From Leishmania donovani (lineage: Eukaryota; Euglenozoa; Kinetoplastea; Trypanosomatida; Trypanosomatidae): a stretch of DNA of 64,000 bases. The DNA lies in contig NC_018262.1 in the NCBI RefSeq assembly GCF_000227135.1, positions 1,312,223 to 1,376,222 of the forward strand, read 5' to 3'. Of the stretch, positions 31,094 through 41,515 are shown one piece after another (position 1 is the stretch's first letter; every line of letters starts with the position of its first letter). The position numbers and the translations under genes are program-made. A model generated the notes under the pieces. The model did no database searches and was not told the DNA's origin. It saw nothing but the letters and a program-made list of their open reading frames with translations.

Positions 31094-32323
31094 CTAGACG
31101 AGGGCATCCATGGCGATCTTGAGAGCGGCGATGAGGTCATCGACGTCCTCGATACCGCAGCTCACACGCACGAATCCGTCCGTGATGCCCACCTTCATGC
31201 GGTCCTCGCTCGTCATGTTCGCGTGGGTCATGACAGACGGGCAGGTGATGATGCTCTCCGAGGCACCGAGATTCTCGCAGAGGGACCATGGGCGCGGCAC
31301 GGTGTCCATCAGGCGCCGACCAGCGGCAGTCCCGCCCTTGACCTCAAACCAGAGCATGCCGCCGTGCAGGTTGTTGCGGTGCTGCCGGTCGGCCAGCTCC
31401 TTCTGCGGGTGGGAAGCAAGACCCGGGTACACGACACGGTCCACAGCGGGATGCTTCTCCAGGAACTCAGCAACTTTCTGTGCGTTGTGGCTCTGCTTCG
31501 TCACGCGCAGCGACATTGTCTTCACCGTCTGCAGCTGCAGGAAAGCCACCTGAGGGCTCATGACGTTGCCAAGGATGTTCTGGGTCAGGCGCACCTTAGC
31601 GTCCAGCTCCTTGCTGTTTGTGACGAGGGCGCCGCCCACGGTCATGTCGTGGCCGTCCACGTACTTGGTTGTGCTGATCAGGGTGACATCAGCGCCGTGG
31701 TCGAGCGGGCGCATGATGTAGGCTGTGGCGAAGGTGTTGTCGCACATGTGCACAATACCCCTTTCTTTGCATATCTTCGACACCGCAGCAACGTCGATAA
31801 GTATCAACGTGGGGTTGGCGGGCGTCTCGCTGATCACCAACTTTGTGTTGGGTTTGATGGAATCGATGACGTTCTGGGGATCGCGCATGTCAACGAAAGT
31901 AAACTCCATCCCGAGGCGGCTGAAGAACACACGGCAGGCGCGGTTAGTGCCACCGTAGCAGCAGTTCGTCAAGATCGCGTGGTCTCCGGCGTTCATGAAC
32001 GACGAGATAGCCGTGGTGGTCGCAGCCATGCCGGTGTTGTACACCGTGCAGTAGTTGCCGTTCTCCAAGGCGCACAGCTTCTGCTCCAGCACAGCCACCG
32101 TAGGGTTGGCAGAGCGAGTGTAGGAGTAGCCCTTCGCCTGGTAGCTGTCGATCGACTCCTGCACGAACGTGGTGGACTGGTAGATCGGGGTGAGGATGGC
32201 ACCCGTGACCGGGTCGGGGCGGACGCCGGCGTGCACCTGCAGGGTGTCGAAGCCCTGCGCCTGCGGCAACCACGAGCCGGAGCCGGCCGTGAATTCAGAG
32301 ACAAGGTGCTGCTGCGAGGACAT
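31094..32323 (-). CDS. CGL: Cystathionine gamma-lyase
   Basis: The protein is 409 aa, from the first in-frame ATG (32323). It is a Cys/Met-metabolism PLP enzyme: TPIYQSTTF (45-53), YSYTRSANPT (67-76), phosphate-binding NTGMAATT (96-103), ETPANPT (166-172), Asp195 in the VHMCDNTFAT segment that contacts the pyridine nitrogen, and the Schiff-base Lys220 in STTKYVDGHDM. The C-terminal DGFVRVSCGIEDVDDLI fits cystathionine gamma-lyase. The reaction splits cystathionine to cysteine, 2-oxobutyrate and ammonia, the last step of reverse transsulfuration; the enzyme is normally cytosolic. Cystathionine beta-lyase or methionine gamma-lyase activity cannot be fully excluded from sequence. The gene has a strong splice-acceptor tract ending nine bases before the ATG. 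Confidence 0.93.
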   Translation of the reverse strand: MSSQQHLVSEFTAGSGSWLPQAQGFDTLQVHAGVRPDPVTGAILTPIYQSTTFVQESIDSYQAKGYSYTRSANPTVAVLEQKLCALENGNYCTVYNTGMAATTTAISSFMNAGDHAILTNCCYGGTNRACRVFFSRLGMEFTFVDMRDPQNVIDSIKPNTKLVISETPANPTLILIDVAAVSKICKERGIVHMCDNTFATAYIMRPLDHGADVTLISTTKYVDGHDMTVGGALVTNSKELDAKVRLTQNILGNVMSPQVAFLQLQTVKTMSLRVTKQSHNAQKVAEFLEKHPAVDRVVYPGLASHPQKELADRQHRNNLHGGMLWFEVKGGTAAGRRLMDTVPRPWSLCENLGASESIITCPSVMTHANMTSEDRMKVGITDGFVRVSCGIEDVDDLIAALKIAMDALV

Positions 32324-32332
32324 GCTTGCGAG

Positions 32333-32380
32333 CTGATACGAGAATGACGGTAAAGAAACGACAAGAAAAAGGAAAAAAGC
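32333..32380 (-). promoter_or_regulatory. Predicted trans-splice acceptor of the CGL gene
   Basis: On the minus strand a pyrimidine-rich run (about 32380 to 32352) is followed by the first AG at 32334-32333 (TATCAG), 9 nt before the ATG at 32323. No AG comes between the tract and this site. The predicted 5' UTR is therefore only about 9 nt plus the spliced leader. Confidence 0.65.
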
Positions 32381-33233
32381 GAAGTCGAAACCGAAAAGCG
32401 AATGGAGGCGAGGGAAGTTGTTGGTAAAATGAACACAAGAAGGACGTCGAAGCGTTAGTAGTACGATCGGAATGCTCCCGTGTGCACAAAGGTCGGGTTT
32501 GAGGGGGAGGGGTTGTCGTGAATGGACAAGTGTGTAGGTGGAATAAAGGCTGAACTCTGGAGAAGAGAAGGTGAAGAGCGGGGGCGTTGGCAGGCCAGGA
32601 ACTGGTGAGGCAAGGCGCGGTGTAGCCTGTGTGCCGTGGAGAGGTGCCAGAAGAAGCGTGAAAGAGGGAGGGAACCACCATGGGCGAGTGCGCGGTGGAG
32701 AGCGAGCGAGCAAGATAAGCAGGTCAGCCAGTCCACGCTAATGGCAGCGATGGCGGGCATCGGCGCGGGCTCTTACAGTGCGTGAAGACCTGCTGATTCT
32801 ATCAGTTGATGATGGGCCACATGGACGACACAGATAAGTATTTTACTTATTTTACTTGCTTCGCTTGTGTGTTTGTGTGTACGTTTTTGTTGGGGAGGAA
32901 GGGGTATTCACAGTCGAGCGCTGCGACTAGCATGCAATAAGCGCGTCACCCGCGAAAACAAAGAGAAATCGTATCTCTTTTGGCCGGCGCATCGTAGCCC
33001 TCTCCCCGCCATCCTTGTCACGGGTGGCCGCAAGCGATGAGCTACGCTCGATGACAACAGCGGCAGCAGCTCTAGCCAACAGCGTGTTGGGCTCCGCGGC
33101 GACAAGCCCCGTCGCCAGGCCTCTTTCCCTCAGCCTACCACTTCCGGCACTATCCACAATCCATCCACGGCACTCACAAGCGATACGTTACTACACGGCG
33201 GCTATCAGACGGCACCACGCTCACCCAGCATAC

Positions 33234-33251
33234 CGCCTCCGAAAGGAGGCG
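33234..33251. repeat. 7-bp hairpin with GAAA loop
   Basis: CGCCTCC (33234-33240) and GGAGGCG (33245-33251) pair perfectly around GAAA. On the transcribed minus strand the loop would be TTTC. Short but GC-only except for one A-T pair. Confidence 0.6.
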
Positions 33252-35234
33252 ATGTGGGCGCGGGGCTGCACTTTCGGTGCAGTACTTCCATAACGTCATG
33301 GTCGGAATGATCAGATTTTACCCTACGAAGTTTGTTCATCATCAGCTCGCTCTCGTGCCCTTTTCTGCGCATTTGCAGCACTCGCATCAACGACAGCAGC
33401 AGCAGCATTCCCGCACGCGAATACCCACGGTACACGCCAATTTTCTTAAACTCGCAAGGGCTGAAACGAAAACGCGCCGCGTCGGTTTGGGAGGCTTACT
33501 CCAGGGCGAGAGTGAAGTGCGTACCTACTCCCCCTCCTCCTTAATACGCACACACACTACTCACAGGCAAACACCCGAACATGGGGTGCAAGCTCAAGAC
33601 TCTTTTCCGCGGCGCCATTACCTCGCAGCCCCTCCTCTTCGCCTTGTCCTTCCCCGTACAGTAAGCGGCTTCCCTCATCTTGCAAAACACTGGCGGATCT
33701 CACGAAAGCTGAAGTACGTCTCGCAGATCCGTGTTTAATTCGGCTGCATATGCATTTTTCGCTTATGTCTCCCCCGCAAGACAAGAGCCCTTCCCGCTCT
33801 CTCTGCCTCAAAGAAGGATCGAAAGAGATAGTTAAGCAACGCCCGTCGGCAAGAACTCCTCTCTGCATGCGCCCGCTCACCCGCCCACATGCTGACTCGC
33901 TCTTTACTCAACGCTATACCCCCCCCCTCTCCCCCACCTTGGCATCTCCTCCATCTTTCATTCATGCCGAAAGTCAAAGTGCTCTGATGAAAGGAGAAGG
34001 GCTACGAGTGCACACGACTCGCAGGAGTGTGTCCCCGACTGGTGAAGCAGCAGCAGTCAATGTCTGGTATTCCGGCGCTATCAGGGCACGGCACAGCTCC
34101 GGCTACATAACTTTCAAAAAAGTGTACACTACAATCAACAGAAAAACGAGAAGACGCGAAAGAGGGAATGCGAACAGCGGAGTGAGAAGTCAAGTAGTTC
34201 ACAGGCGATGGTCGCATCCTCAGAGGCGTGCCGACACGGACGGGCACCCTGATAACAGGCCTACCAGCAGTGACCCATGAGGGCGCGTGCTGTGGGAGCG
34301 GTGGGGCGACGCCCATTACGTGCAGTGTCCAATAAAGCAAATGCAGCTCCAAGCATGGCCAACTCAGTGAGAACGACTCTATTGCCATCCGTGCTCGCTC
34401 ATGATGTGTGCTTCGGCATACGTGAGAACATTTTGGTATGTTTCAGACCTGTTCATGTGCAGCAAAGACAACAAAGTATATGTAAAGCGGGTCATCAGGG
34501 CGAGAGAGCAGCCGTGGATCGAACATGCGCCGCAAGAATCACGCAATGCCGAGTAACACCGCGCGTGGGGTGAGGCTGGAACCATGGAGACGTGGGCTGT
34601 CTGCCTCACCGCAATCCGCCGCCGAGCCGTGAAGCAATGGAAGAGGAAGTGCATCATCAAGGCAGTGCCTGAAGCACGCATCTATGGATCTGTAAGAAAA
34701 CAGAGCACACACACGCATACGAGCAACGCCAAGAAACCGATGCGCCTGACTAGAGAAGACGCAGGCGGCCCTCGTTAGCGTGCATGCACGTTGTGGAGTC
34801 GGCGACACGATTCTTCTTGGGCTGCTACAAACGTGATCGTGGCCGCGCGTCGCTTCCGCAAAGCGCCAGAACAGACCGATCCACCGACAACAGGAATCCG
34901 CAGTCGTGCCCGAGGGTAGGCTGCAGGCAGACTGGCTTCTCGAGAAAGCGGGAGAAGCTGGACTCGGATAAAACGATTCGCCTGTCAGTATGCACCCCCT
35001 ATAACCTTGCCAAGGCGGAAAACGAAAAGTAAGACAACTGAGGAAGGTATCCTTCTCTCCTTTAGATAGATATATAAGGAGATAGATGTATTCTCTGCCG
35101 CGCTCGCTCTCGCGGACGGTGTGCGGGATTTCCTCCAAAAGTTTCTCGCACCCTTACCCACTTTTCTACAGAAGTCGATGGCGACTGCTTTTTGGCGCAT
35201 CACAAACACCGCGCCACCCCGCGCGTCCTCGACT

Positions 35235-38117
35235 TCATCGTATCGACTGCGACGTCGTGTCGAGGTCGGAGAGCCCGATCAAGTTTGTAAATGTGTTGCC
35301 ACTCGGTGACCACTCATCATCGGAGCGCAGGGACAGCTGAGACAAGTTGTCTGACGTGAGCGGCAGCGACGACGGGTCTGCGTGACGCCCTCTCTGCGGT
35401 GAGGCTGCCGGCCGTGCACGAATGTGCACTTTGCTACGCGTTTGCCGCTGGCGGCCGGGGAGCGGAGGGGAGGAAAGCGGCGCTGGTACATCGGTGGCAA
35501 ACGTGTCATCGGCCGCCTCGCGCCGTCTCGGGTGTGTCTGCCGCGTCCGTTGCGCCGCCATCGCGCAGGGCAGTGCGGGGTCCAGCCAACGCATCGTTGA
35601 CACGAAGACATCCCGACCGACGCCGCCGCCGGTGGCTGTCATCAGTGCACTTAGTTGTTCTTGGAGCTCCTGAAGTACTTTATTGGGTAGTCGATGGGGA
35701 TCGCGATGCTGCCTTCCGTTTTTAGCAGATGCGGCATCACGAAGAGCTGCTCGGTTACCCTTTGCGACCCCACCTGAGGCTGGACAGCGTGCAGAGCCTC
35801 TCCCCTCATCAGGGATCGGTGGGCGTCGATCGGAATCTATCGCCGTCGTTGCCACTGACTCAGGCGGTTGTCGTCGCCGTTGGGCATCGGCTGCGCGGAG
35901 CAGCTCCATGTTATAGTAGCGGAGCGCCGTCTGCGAGCGGGCTACGCGCACCGCCTCCATCATGTCGCGTAGCCTCTCCTCGTCAAGCCGGAGCTCGGCT
36001 TGCTCATCCTCCAGGCGCTGCTGTGCAAGGACGAGCTGCTGCTTCGCCTCCGCCACAGCCGCTTTCTTCTGGGAAAGTTGTGCCTGCACGTCCGCTATGG
36101 CGACAGATCGGCTCTGCACGTCCGCCGCTCTCCGTCGAAGTAACTCGATCTCTCTCTGCGCTAGAGCTTCCATATCGCCAAAGCCGCGGTGCATCGCAGC
36201 GGTCTCGACTGCCAACTCACGCTCCTCTGTCTCAAGGAGACCAAGGCTTTGCTGGAGCGCCAGCAGGGCTTCGTGGAAGCGCTCCTCGGCGGCCTGGCGC
36301 TCCTGCTGCACAAGGTGTTGCCAACGGCGGTACTCCCGCTCCCACTCGTCTTTGCTGCGCTTGTACGTCGTCTCCTGCTGCGCTAACCACGCGCTCTCGT
36401 CTTGCAGGTGACGGTCCAGGTTTTGAGAGGCGAGACGCAACTGCGAGGCGCAGTCCTCGAGGGCAGCGCGCTCCGCCTCGGTGTTGCTGCACTGCGTCGC
36501 CGCCAGCTGCTGGAGGCGCTCCAGCATTTCCGCCTGTTCTTTGAAGTGACCTTCACGCTCTACCTCGACGCCCCGCCGGCTCTCGTCCACCGCCGCCTCA
36601 TACGCTTTCACTGCCGCCGCGGCATCCTCAGCGGTTGCCATGATGTCGCGCAGGAGCGCCGTGGATTTCGTCACGTCCTCCTGTGCAGCCGCTTGGATCC
36701 GCTGCTGCTCCGCGCGCAGATCCTCCTCGCGGGCAAAGTAAGCCTGGAGCTGCTCCATCTGCTTCTGGTGCAGCGCCTCTTCCTTGGCCATGGCGTCCTT
36801 GTGCCGCGCCTCGGCATCACGGAGGCGCTCTATGTGGAGGCTATGCCGTTGCCGGCGCTGTTCCTGCAGTTCAGCCTCCCGACGCTGCAGTGTGGCCTCC
36901 AACTCGCGTTGGAGAAGCCGCTGATGCTCCGCTGCCCAGGCCTCACGCGACTCAATGTACACGCGTTCCATGCCGAGCGCTTCGTCCTGTAGTCGCTTCA
37001 ATTCCTGCTGCGTCATGGCCTGCATGTCAGCCAGCAAGGACTCGTCCATCTTCAGCAGCCGCTCCCTCTCCTGATCCTCTGCGGACCGCCAGAACGCCAG
37101 CATGTCATCAAAGAAGCGTGCGTACTCCATTCGCTCGGCCTGGGTTTCGCTCTCCACGCCGACGGCGAACGAAGTTTGAATCTCGCGCTGCACGAGTGAC
37201 TGCAGCTCTGATCTCCACTCATCCATCTTGAGCCCTTCCGCCTCCTCTGAGTCGAACACGTCGTCGAGCCGGCGCAGAACAGCCGAGACGGCGGCCGTGA
37301 GAGCCGTCTTCACCACATCCTTGGCAGTCCCTGCCGCACCACCGCCGTCGCCGCTCTTCTCCTTTAGCAGCTCGCGAAGATCCGCTTCCTCCTTTCTTGC
37401 GGCGCACAGCTGTTGCTGTGCCTCCGCAATTTTGGGGTCGTACTCCGCCTTTACAGCCTGCTCTACGCTCTGACGCGCCGCCCGCAGTGCCGCCTCGTGC
37501 TCGTCCTGCGACTCGCGAATTTTTGCCTCGGCGGCGCTCGTTTCGTTCTCGACAGCGGCACACAGGCGGCGCAGCTTTCCGTTCAGCTGCTCTACTTCAG
37601 CCTGCTTCTGCGCCTTTGCGGCGCGCCATTTCTCCATCAGCGCCATCTCACGCTCCCTCGTGGACTGCAGAAGCTTCTGCTTGGCTGCAATCTGCCGCTG
37701 CAACTGTTCCACCGTGACCTCGTGCGATGGAGGAGGTGGTGATACCGCCGCAGGCGCTGCGGTGGACGACGTCTTCGCTGTCGGTGGTGAATGCACGCTT
37801 GGAAACGCAGAGGTCGGGGATGCACTTTGCGCCACATCATCATCGGAGCCGCCGAAAACGTCTAGCAGCGAGCTTTCTGTTTTTCGTGAAGAGGCCGGTG
37901 CTTGCGGCCTCGCACCCAAGCGGCCAGCTGCCGGTGTCCCCCGTCCAGCCTCTTGAGGGCGCCATTGCCGCTCTTGCTGCTGCGCCTCCCGCTGCTGCTG
38001 CAGTGCGCGGCGTCGTGCCTCGAGCATCGCGGTTTGCCCAGAAGTCGCGGTGAGCCCCGGCGGGTTTGACTGTGGCATCCACGCATCGTCATCGCTGCTA
38101 CTGCTGCTGAAGGCCAT
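35235..38117 (-). CDS. Long coiled-coil protein, 960 aa
   Basis: The ATG at 38117 opens 960 codons. Residues 1-30 are acidic/Ser-rich (SSSSSDDDAWMPQ), and another acidic patch (LLDVFGGSDDD) lies near residue 85. From about 130 to 760 the sequence is almost continuous heptad-like, rich in Gln, Glu, Arg, Ala and Leu. The last 200 residues are basic and Ser/Pro-rich, probably disordered, with an acidic end (LRSDDEWSPSGNTF). There is no motor, kinase or membrane segment. The layout (acidic N-terminus, very long coiled coil) resembles cytoskeletal or ciliary scaffold proteins such as FBF1, but I cannot support a specific name. In trypanosomatids many proteins like this sit at the basal body, flagellum or attachment zone. 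Extensive shadow frames occur opposite it because of its GC-rich repeats. Confidence 0.85.
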   Translation of the reverse strand: MAFSSSSSDDDAWMPQSNPPGLTATSGQTAMLEARRRALQQQREAQQQERQWRPQEAGRGTPAAGRLGARPQAPASSRKTESSLLDVFGGSDDDVAQSASPTSAFPSVHSPPTAKTSSTAAPAAVSPPPPSHEVTVEQLQRQIAAKQKLLQSTREREMALMEKWRAAKAQKQAEVEQLNGKLRRLCAAVENETSAAEAKIRESQDEHEAALRAARQSVEQAVKAEYDPKIAEAQQQLCAARKEEADLRELLKEKSGDGGGAAGTAKDVVKTALTAAVSAVLRRLDDVFDSEEAEGLKMDEWRSELQSLVQREIQTSFAVGVESETQAERMEYARFFDDMLAFWRSAEDQERERLLKMDESLLADMQAMTQQELKRLQDEALGMERVYIESREAWAAEHQRLLQRELEATLQRREAELQEQRRQRHSLHIERLRDAEARHKDAMAKEEALHQKQMEQLQAYFAREEDLRAEQQRIQAAAQEDVTKSTALLRDIMATAEDAAAAVKAYEAAVDESRRGVEVEREGHFKEQAEMLERLQQLAATQCSNTEAERAALEDCASQLRLASQNLDRHLQDESAWLAQQETTYKRSKDEWEREYRRWQHLVQQERQAAEERFHEALLALQQSLGLLETEERELAVETAAMHRGFGDMEALAQREIELLRRRAADVQSRSVAIADVQAQLSQKKAAVAEAKQQLVLAQQRLEDEQAELRLDEERLRDMMEAVRVARSQTALRYYNMELLRAADAQRRRQPPESVATTAIDSDRRPPIPDEGRGSARCPASGGVAKGNRAALRDAASAKNGRQHRDPHRLPNKVLQELQEQLSALMTATGGGVGRDVFVSTMRWLDPALPCAMAAQRTRQTHPRRREAADDTFATDVPAPLSSPPLPGRQRQTRSKVHIRARPAASPQRGRHADPSSLPLTSDNLSQLSLRSDDEWSPSGNTFTNLIGLSDLDTTSQSIR

Positions 38118-38999
38118 GGGGGTAACGCAAAACAGCGGAGATGCGAAATGGCGCGTTGGAGGTGCTGCCGTGCAGCTCTACCTCGCACCCTCCCTCTATG
38201 GGCTACGCTAGAGCGAAGAGCAGGCAATGCGGGCAAACGAGGCGCCGCGTGCTCGACGCCTACAGGAACTCTCGTGAAGCTCGCCTGCGTCGAGGCACAC
38301 GCAGAGGGTGCGGACTAGCGCCGGACGGGTGATGTGAGGTTGGGGCACAGGCAAGCGGAACTTCTACGGAGTCTATTTTGTAGATTTGTGCGCGTAAACG
38401 CAGGAGGTGAGGCGCAAAGAAGACACCAACATACGCCAAGAGAGACGTGCCGAATGGGGTGGACACTCGACAGCACGGATCGTAGGGAGTGATAAGTAGA
38501 GGGGGAGAAAGGGGAGGGGGGGCCTCGGTCACCATTTGCTTTCCGGAGTGCAAAGCAGCTCGCCATTCATCTTTTCGCAGCAGCAGCAGCCTATCCGTGT
38601 GCGGCATTCTCGAGGGCTCCGCCTCACTGGGCAAACGAAGAACGAAGGGCCACACACGCATCGTCTGCACCTCCGCAAGGGTGCCTCTGAAGCCACCAAG
38701 TCGCCCGCACCAGCCTCAGCAGCGGCTCATTGCATTACTGGAATAACAGCAACGCGCAAACACATGCTGTTTCTCAGCCCCCTTCACAGCTCCTCACCCC
38801 TGCTGTGGACCACGTCTGTACTGCAGCCGGCGCTTCTATGTTGCCCTTTTCTTTGGAGTTCGTTAAAGCTTTTCATTGTATGTGCAGCGAGAGACTCTCG
38901 CTTCTCCATCAGCTTCTATACAACACTTTATCGGCTTGCTTGCTGCAAAAACTCAGAGCCGGGCGCGCGCGCCAAGTATGAAGTTTCCCGGGCAGCCCG
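38118..38999. other. Intergenic spacer of 0.9 kb
   Basis: No gene or distinctive element is seen. It should contain the 3' UTR of the RFC subunit gene and the splice signals of the coiled-coil gene; no single pyrimidine tract stands out. A G-rich run lies around 38501-38522. Confidence 0.5.
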
Positions 39000-40094
39000 T
39001 CAGCAAGCGCACTCTCCAGCCACATCCTTGATTGGCTTGCGCTGCGTCACGGCCTCTTTGACGAGCTGAAAGGCCCCTAGCAGCCCACCAAGCCCGGCTG
39101 ACTCGCGCGCTCCGCCTGCCGCGTAGTACTCAAGGTCGGATAGCTTCATGAGCAGAAAGCACTTGCAGTCCTGCGGTAAGTCCATCGCCATCATGACAGG
39201 GTGGATCTCGCGAGTCAGATCCGCTATGGAGATGCCCTTCTGCACAACGCTTTCCTCCACCTTGATCCAGCTTGTCGCGAAGTCGCTGGAGAGCATATCC
39301 GACACGATCGCCGTCACGTCGGCAGGGGTCGGGTTCCCGGTGACTCGATAAACGGACTCCTCTGTAACCTCATTTGCAGAGAGCGCCGAAGCCTGCATGG
39401 TGTTGAGGCACCGGCGCAAATCACCGTGGCTGAGGCGGAACGCGGCCGCCAGCCCGTCGGTCGTATATTTGACACCCTCCTGCTCCGCCACGAACCGGAG
39501 GCGCGGCATCATCGCCGATTTCTTCACCGGCGCGAAGCGGAATCGAGTGCACCGAGACTGCAGGGCGGGTATGATTTTGTTGATGTGGTTGCACAGAATG
39601 CAGAAGCGCACGTTGCGCGTGTACTTCTCGATAACGCGACGCAGCGCCGCCTGGGCATCGTGGGACATCTGATCTGCCTCGTCGAGGATCACAAGTTTGA
39701 ACTTTGCCGCCGGGCCGCCGCTTCCACCGCCAGTCGAGCTGCCGGAGCCCATCATCGAAAATATGGAGGAGGTGCTAGCGAACTCGCGAGTCTGCTGGCG
39801 CACCACGTCGATGCCACGGTCATCGGACGCATTCATCTCGAGCACGTTCGCGCGCACTCGATCCTTACCATAGAGGTAGTACGCGCATGCCTTAATGGTG
39901 GTCGTTTTCCCGGTACCAGGCGGACCGTAGAGCAGCAGGTGAGGCATGTTACCGCTGTCCATGAGGTGCCGCAGCGTGCTGAGAATGTCCTCGTGCGCAA
40001 CAACGCTCTCCAGCGTGCTGGGGCGGTATTTCTCTACCCATGGCAGATGGCTGGCAGCCGCCTTGGCCTCTTCGCCTTGTCTGCCGGCGTACAT
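39000..40094 (-). CDS. RFC3: Replication factor C small subunit (yeast Rfc3 / human RFC5 type)
   Basis: The protein is 364 aa. The N-terminal signature LPWVEKYRPSTLESVV (17-32) opens the AAA+ domain; Walker A is GPPGTGKT (57-64), Walker B LVILDEAD (134-141), sensor 1 lies in CILCNHINK (165-173) and the arginine-finger SRC motif is at 180-182. HEDILSTL, LEMNASDDRGID and RFCILCN match the Rfc3/RFC5 group most closely. A Gly/Ser insertion (about 116-129) interrupts the region between the RFC box and Walker B. The C-terminal collar domain is complete. The complex loads PCNA at primer-template junctions in the nucleus. The start at 40094 is well supported because the predicted splice acceptor is nine bases upstream. 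The name follows yeast numbering; kinetoplastid annotation may differ. Confidence 0.93.
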   Translation of the reverse strand: MYAGRQGEEAKAAASHLPWVEKYRPSTLESVVAHEDILSTLRHLMDSGNMPHLLLYGPPGTGKTTTIKACAYYLYGKDRVRANVLEMNASDDRGIDVVRQQTREFASTSSIFSMMGSGSSTGGGSGGPAAKFKLVILDEADQMSHDAQAALRRVIEKYTRNVRFCILCNHINKIIPALQSRCTRFRFAPVKKSAMMPRLRFVAEQEGVKYTTDGLAAAFRLSHGDLRRCLNTMQASALSANEVTEESVYRVTGNPTPADVTAIVSDMLSSDFATSWIKVEESVVQKGISIADLTREIHPVMMAMDLPQDCKCFLLMKLSDLEYYAAGGARESAGLGGLLGAFQLVKEAVTQRKPIKDVAGECAC

Positions 40095-41515
40095 CGCAAG
40101 GGTCTGCAGGAAGGACAAGCAACGGAAAAGGGGGGGGGGCGCTAGAGCCTCAAGCCAAAAGCTCAAAGATGTGATGCACCCAGAGAGATTCGCTGGTTTG
40201 AAGTGACGATACTGCCGCGCGGATGCGATTCGTGCACCACTAACGGCGCCAGGCGTGCGCTTCTATGAGAGTAAAAGCGATGGACTCTATCGCGTGCAGA
40301 GAGTTTACAGACTATGCTGATGTGTGCTTATCCCTGCGTGTGGATGTTTTCTTTTTTGGCCGTTTCTCAGTTGTATGCATAGCGCAGAGAGCTGAAGAGC
40401 CCCTCGCCGCAGATGCTCACTTCCACTGGCTTACGCGCCACGCAAAAGGCTCACAGACCCCCTCCGCAAAAAAAAAAAAACGAGGAGACCTCAACAAAGC
40501 AGAGGGCAACAAGCGAGGAGAAACCGCCGAAGGGTGGCATGCGGAAGTGCTTGGGGCAGGAGGAGGTCATGAAACAGAAATAGAGGGTGCGGAGAGATTT
40601 TCAGCGGGGCATGGCCGACGCGCCTACCAGCTACGGCCCACATCTCCATGGCCCTCCTTTGGAATCCTAGCTATGCAAGCATCCACATTGGCCAGTTGCG
40701 CAGACCAGAGTAGCTGGTGCACAGAGAAACAGCGCGAGAACCGCCAGAGCGGCGGTTCGATCCACACCTCTTTCAATTTTCCTTCTTCTTTTGCATTTCG
40801 TGTTTTGGTAGTCGGCATCACCTATGAACAGCCTTGCACACGCTCAAGTGTCCCTCCCACTCCTCCTTCGACTCACCTTAGCTGAAGCTAATGTTTTTTG
40901 TGCTATTTCTTAGAGGAACAGGTAAGAGAAAGAGAACGAAGCGTAGAGAAGGTGCGGCGACGATGTCACCTGTGGGGGAAGGGGGACGAGAAAAATAAGT
41001 TGGACAAACAAAAACGATCGCCACGAGCACCAAACAGCAACAATTTACTGAAGCACACGAAGACTGACATGCGTCTATAAAGTAACGGCATCACACATGC
41101 TGAGCGATGTCACACTTTTCTGCGTCACTTCGCCAGCGCCGATGATAACATGGTGAGCGCGCATGCGCCGTCGGCCATTGAGCAGCGTCTTTTTCACCAT
41201 TTAAAACATCTGGCATGTGCGGCTGATGCACAAGGACGCCAGGCAGCATCGTAACAACCCCAAAACACGCCCACAGGGCTTCGGAAACCAACGTGAGAAA
41301 GGAGAAGAGACGGGGTCTACTCACGCGATCTCCTCTCACCTTGGCCGTTCAGCACTGAAAATACGCGTGGTGCACCGACGCAGGAGGCAGCAGCCACAGA
41401 CCGGGGAAAAGGGCGCCGCGGCACACGGAGGGCAATGCCAAGTTTTGTTCTTTTTTTTTGCTTTCTCCCCCCTCTTCCTATTCTTTCGACGATGCCCTTG
41501 ATGTACGCCGTCGTG
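40095..41515. other. Intergenic spacer of 1.4 kb
   Basis: Apart from the RFC splice acceptor at its low end, no gene is supported. An A-run at about 40469-40481 and the purine-rich stretch at 40917-41000 give pyrimidine tracts on the transcribed strand. The part above about 41050 is probably the 3' UTR of PEX19. Confidence 0.5.
40104..40142 (-). promoter_or_regulatory. Predicted trans-splice acceptor of the RFC gene
   Basis: On the minus strand a C10 run and further pyrimidines (40142 to 40107) lead straight into CAG, with AG at 40105-40104. The mature 5' UTR would be 9 nt before the ATG at 40094. This is one of the cleanest acceptors in the window. Confidence 0.75.

Larger units (their letters stand above)
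32324..35234. other. Intergenic spacer of 2.9 kb
   Basis: No gene is supported. It starts with the CGL splice-acceptor region. Moving up, it holds a hairpin at 33234-33251 (CGCCTCC, GAAA loop, GGAGGCG), a C-run near 33920-33928 and a mixed-composition stretch at about 34180-34640 that is less simple than most spacers here and could be an old repeat. The highest part is the 3' UTR of the coiled-coil gene. Confidence 0.5.

Noticed and set aside
31055..32347. 430-codon plus-strand frame
   Set aside because: Antisense shadow of cystathionine gamma-lyase, caused by GC-rich third positions.
32324..32713. 130-residue N-terminal extension of cystathionine gamma-lyase
   Set aside because: No ATG in this part, and it lies upstream of the predicted splice acceptor, so it is not in the mRNA.
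39201..40145. 314-codon plus-strand frame
   Set aside because: Antisense shadow of the RFC subunit gene.
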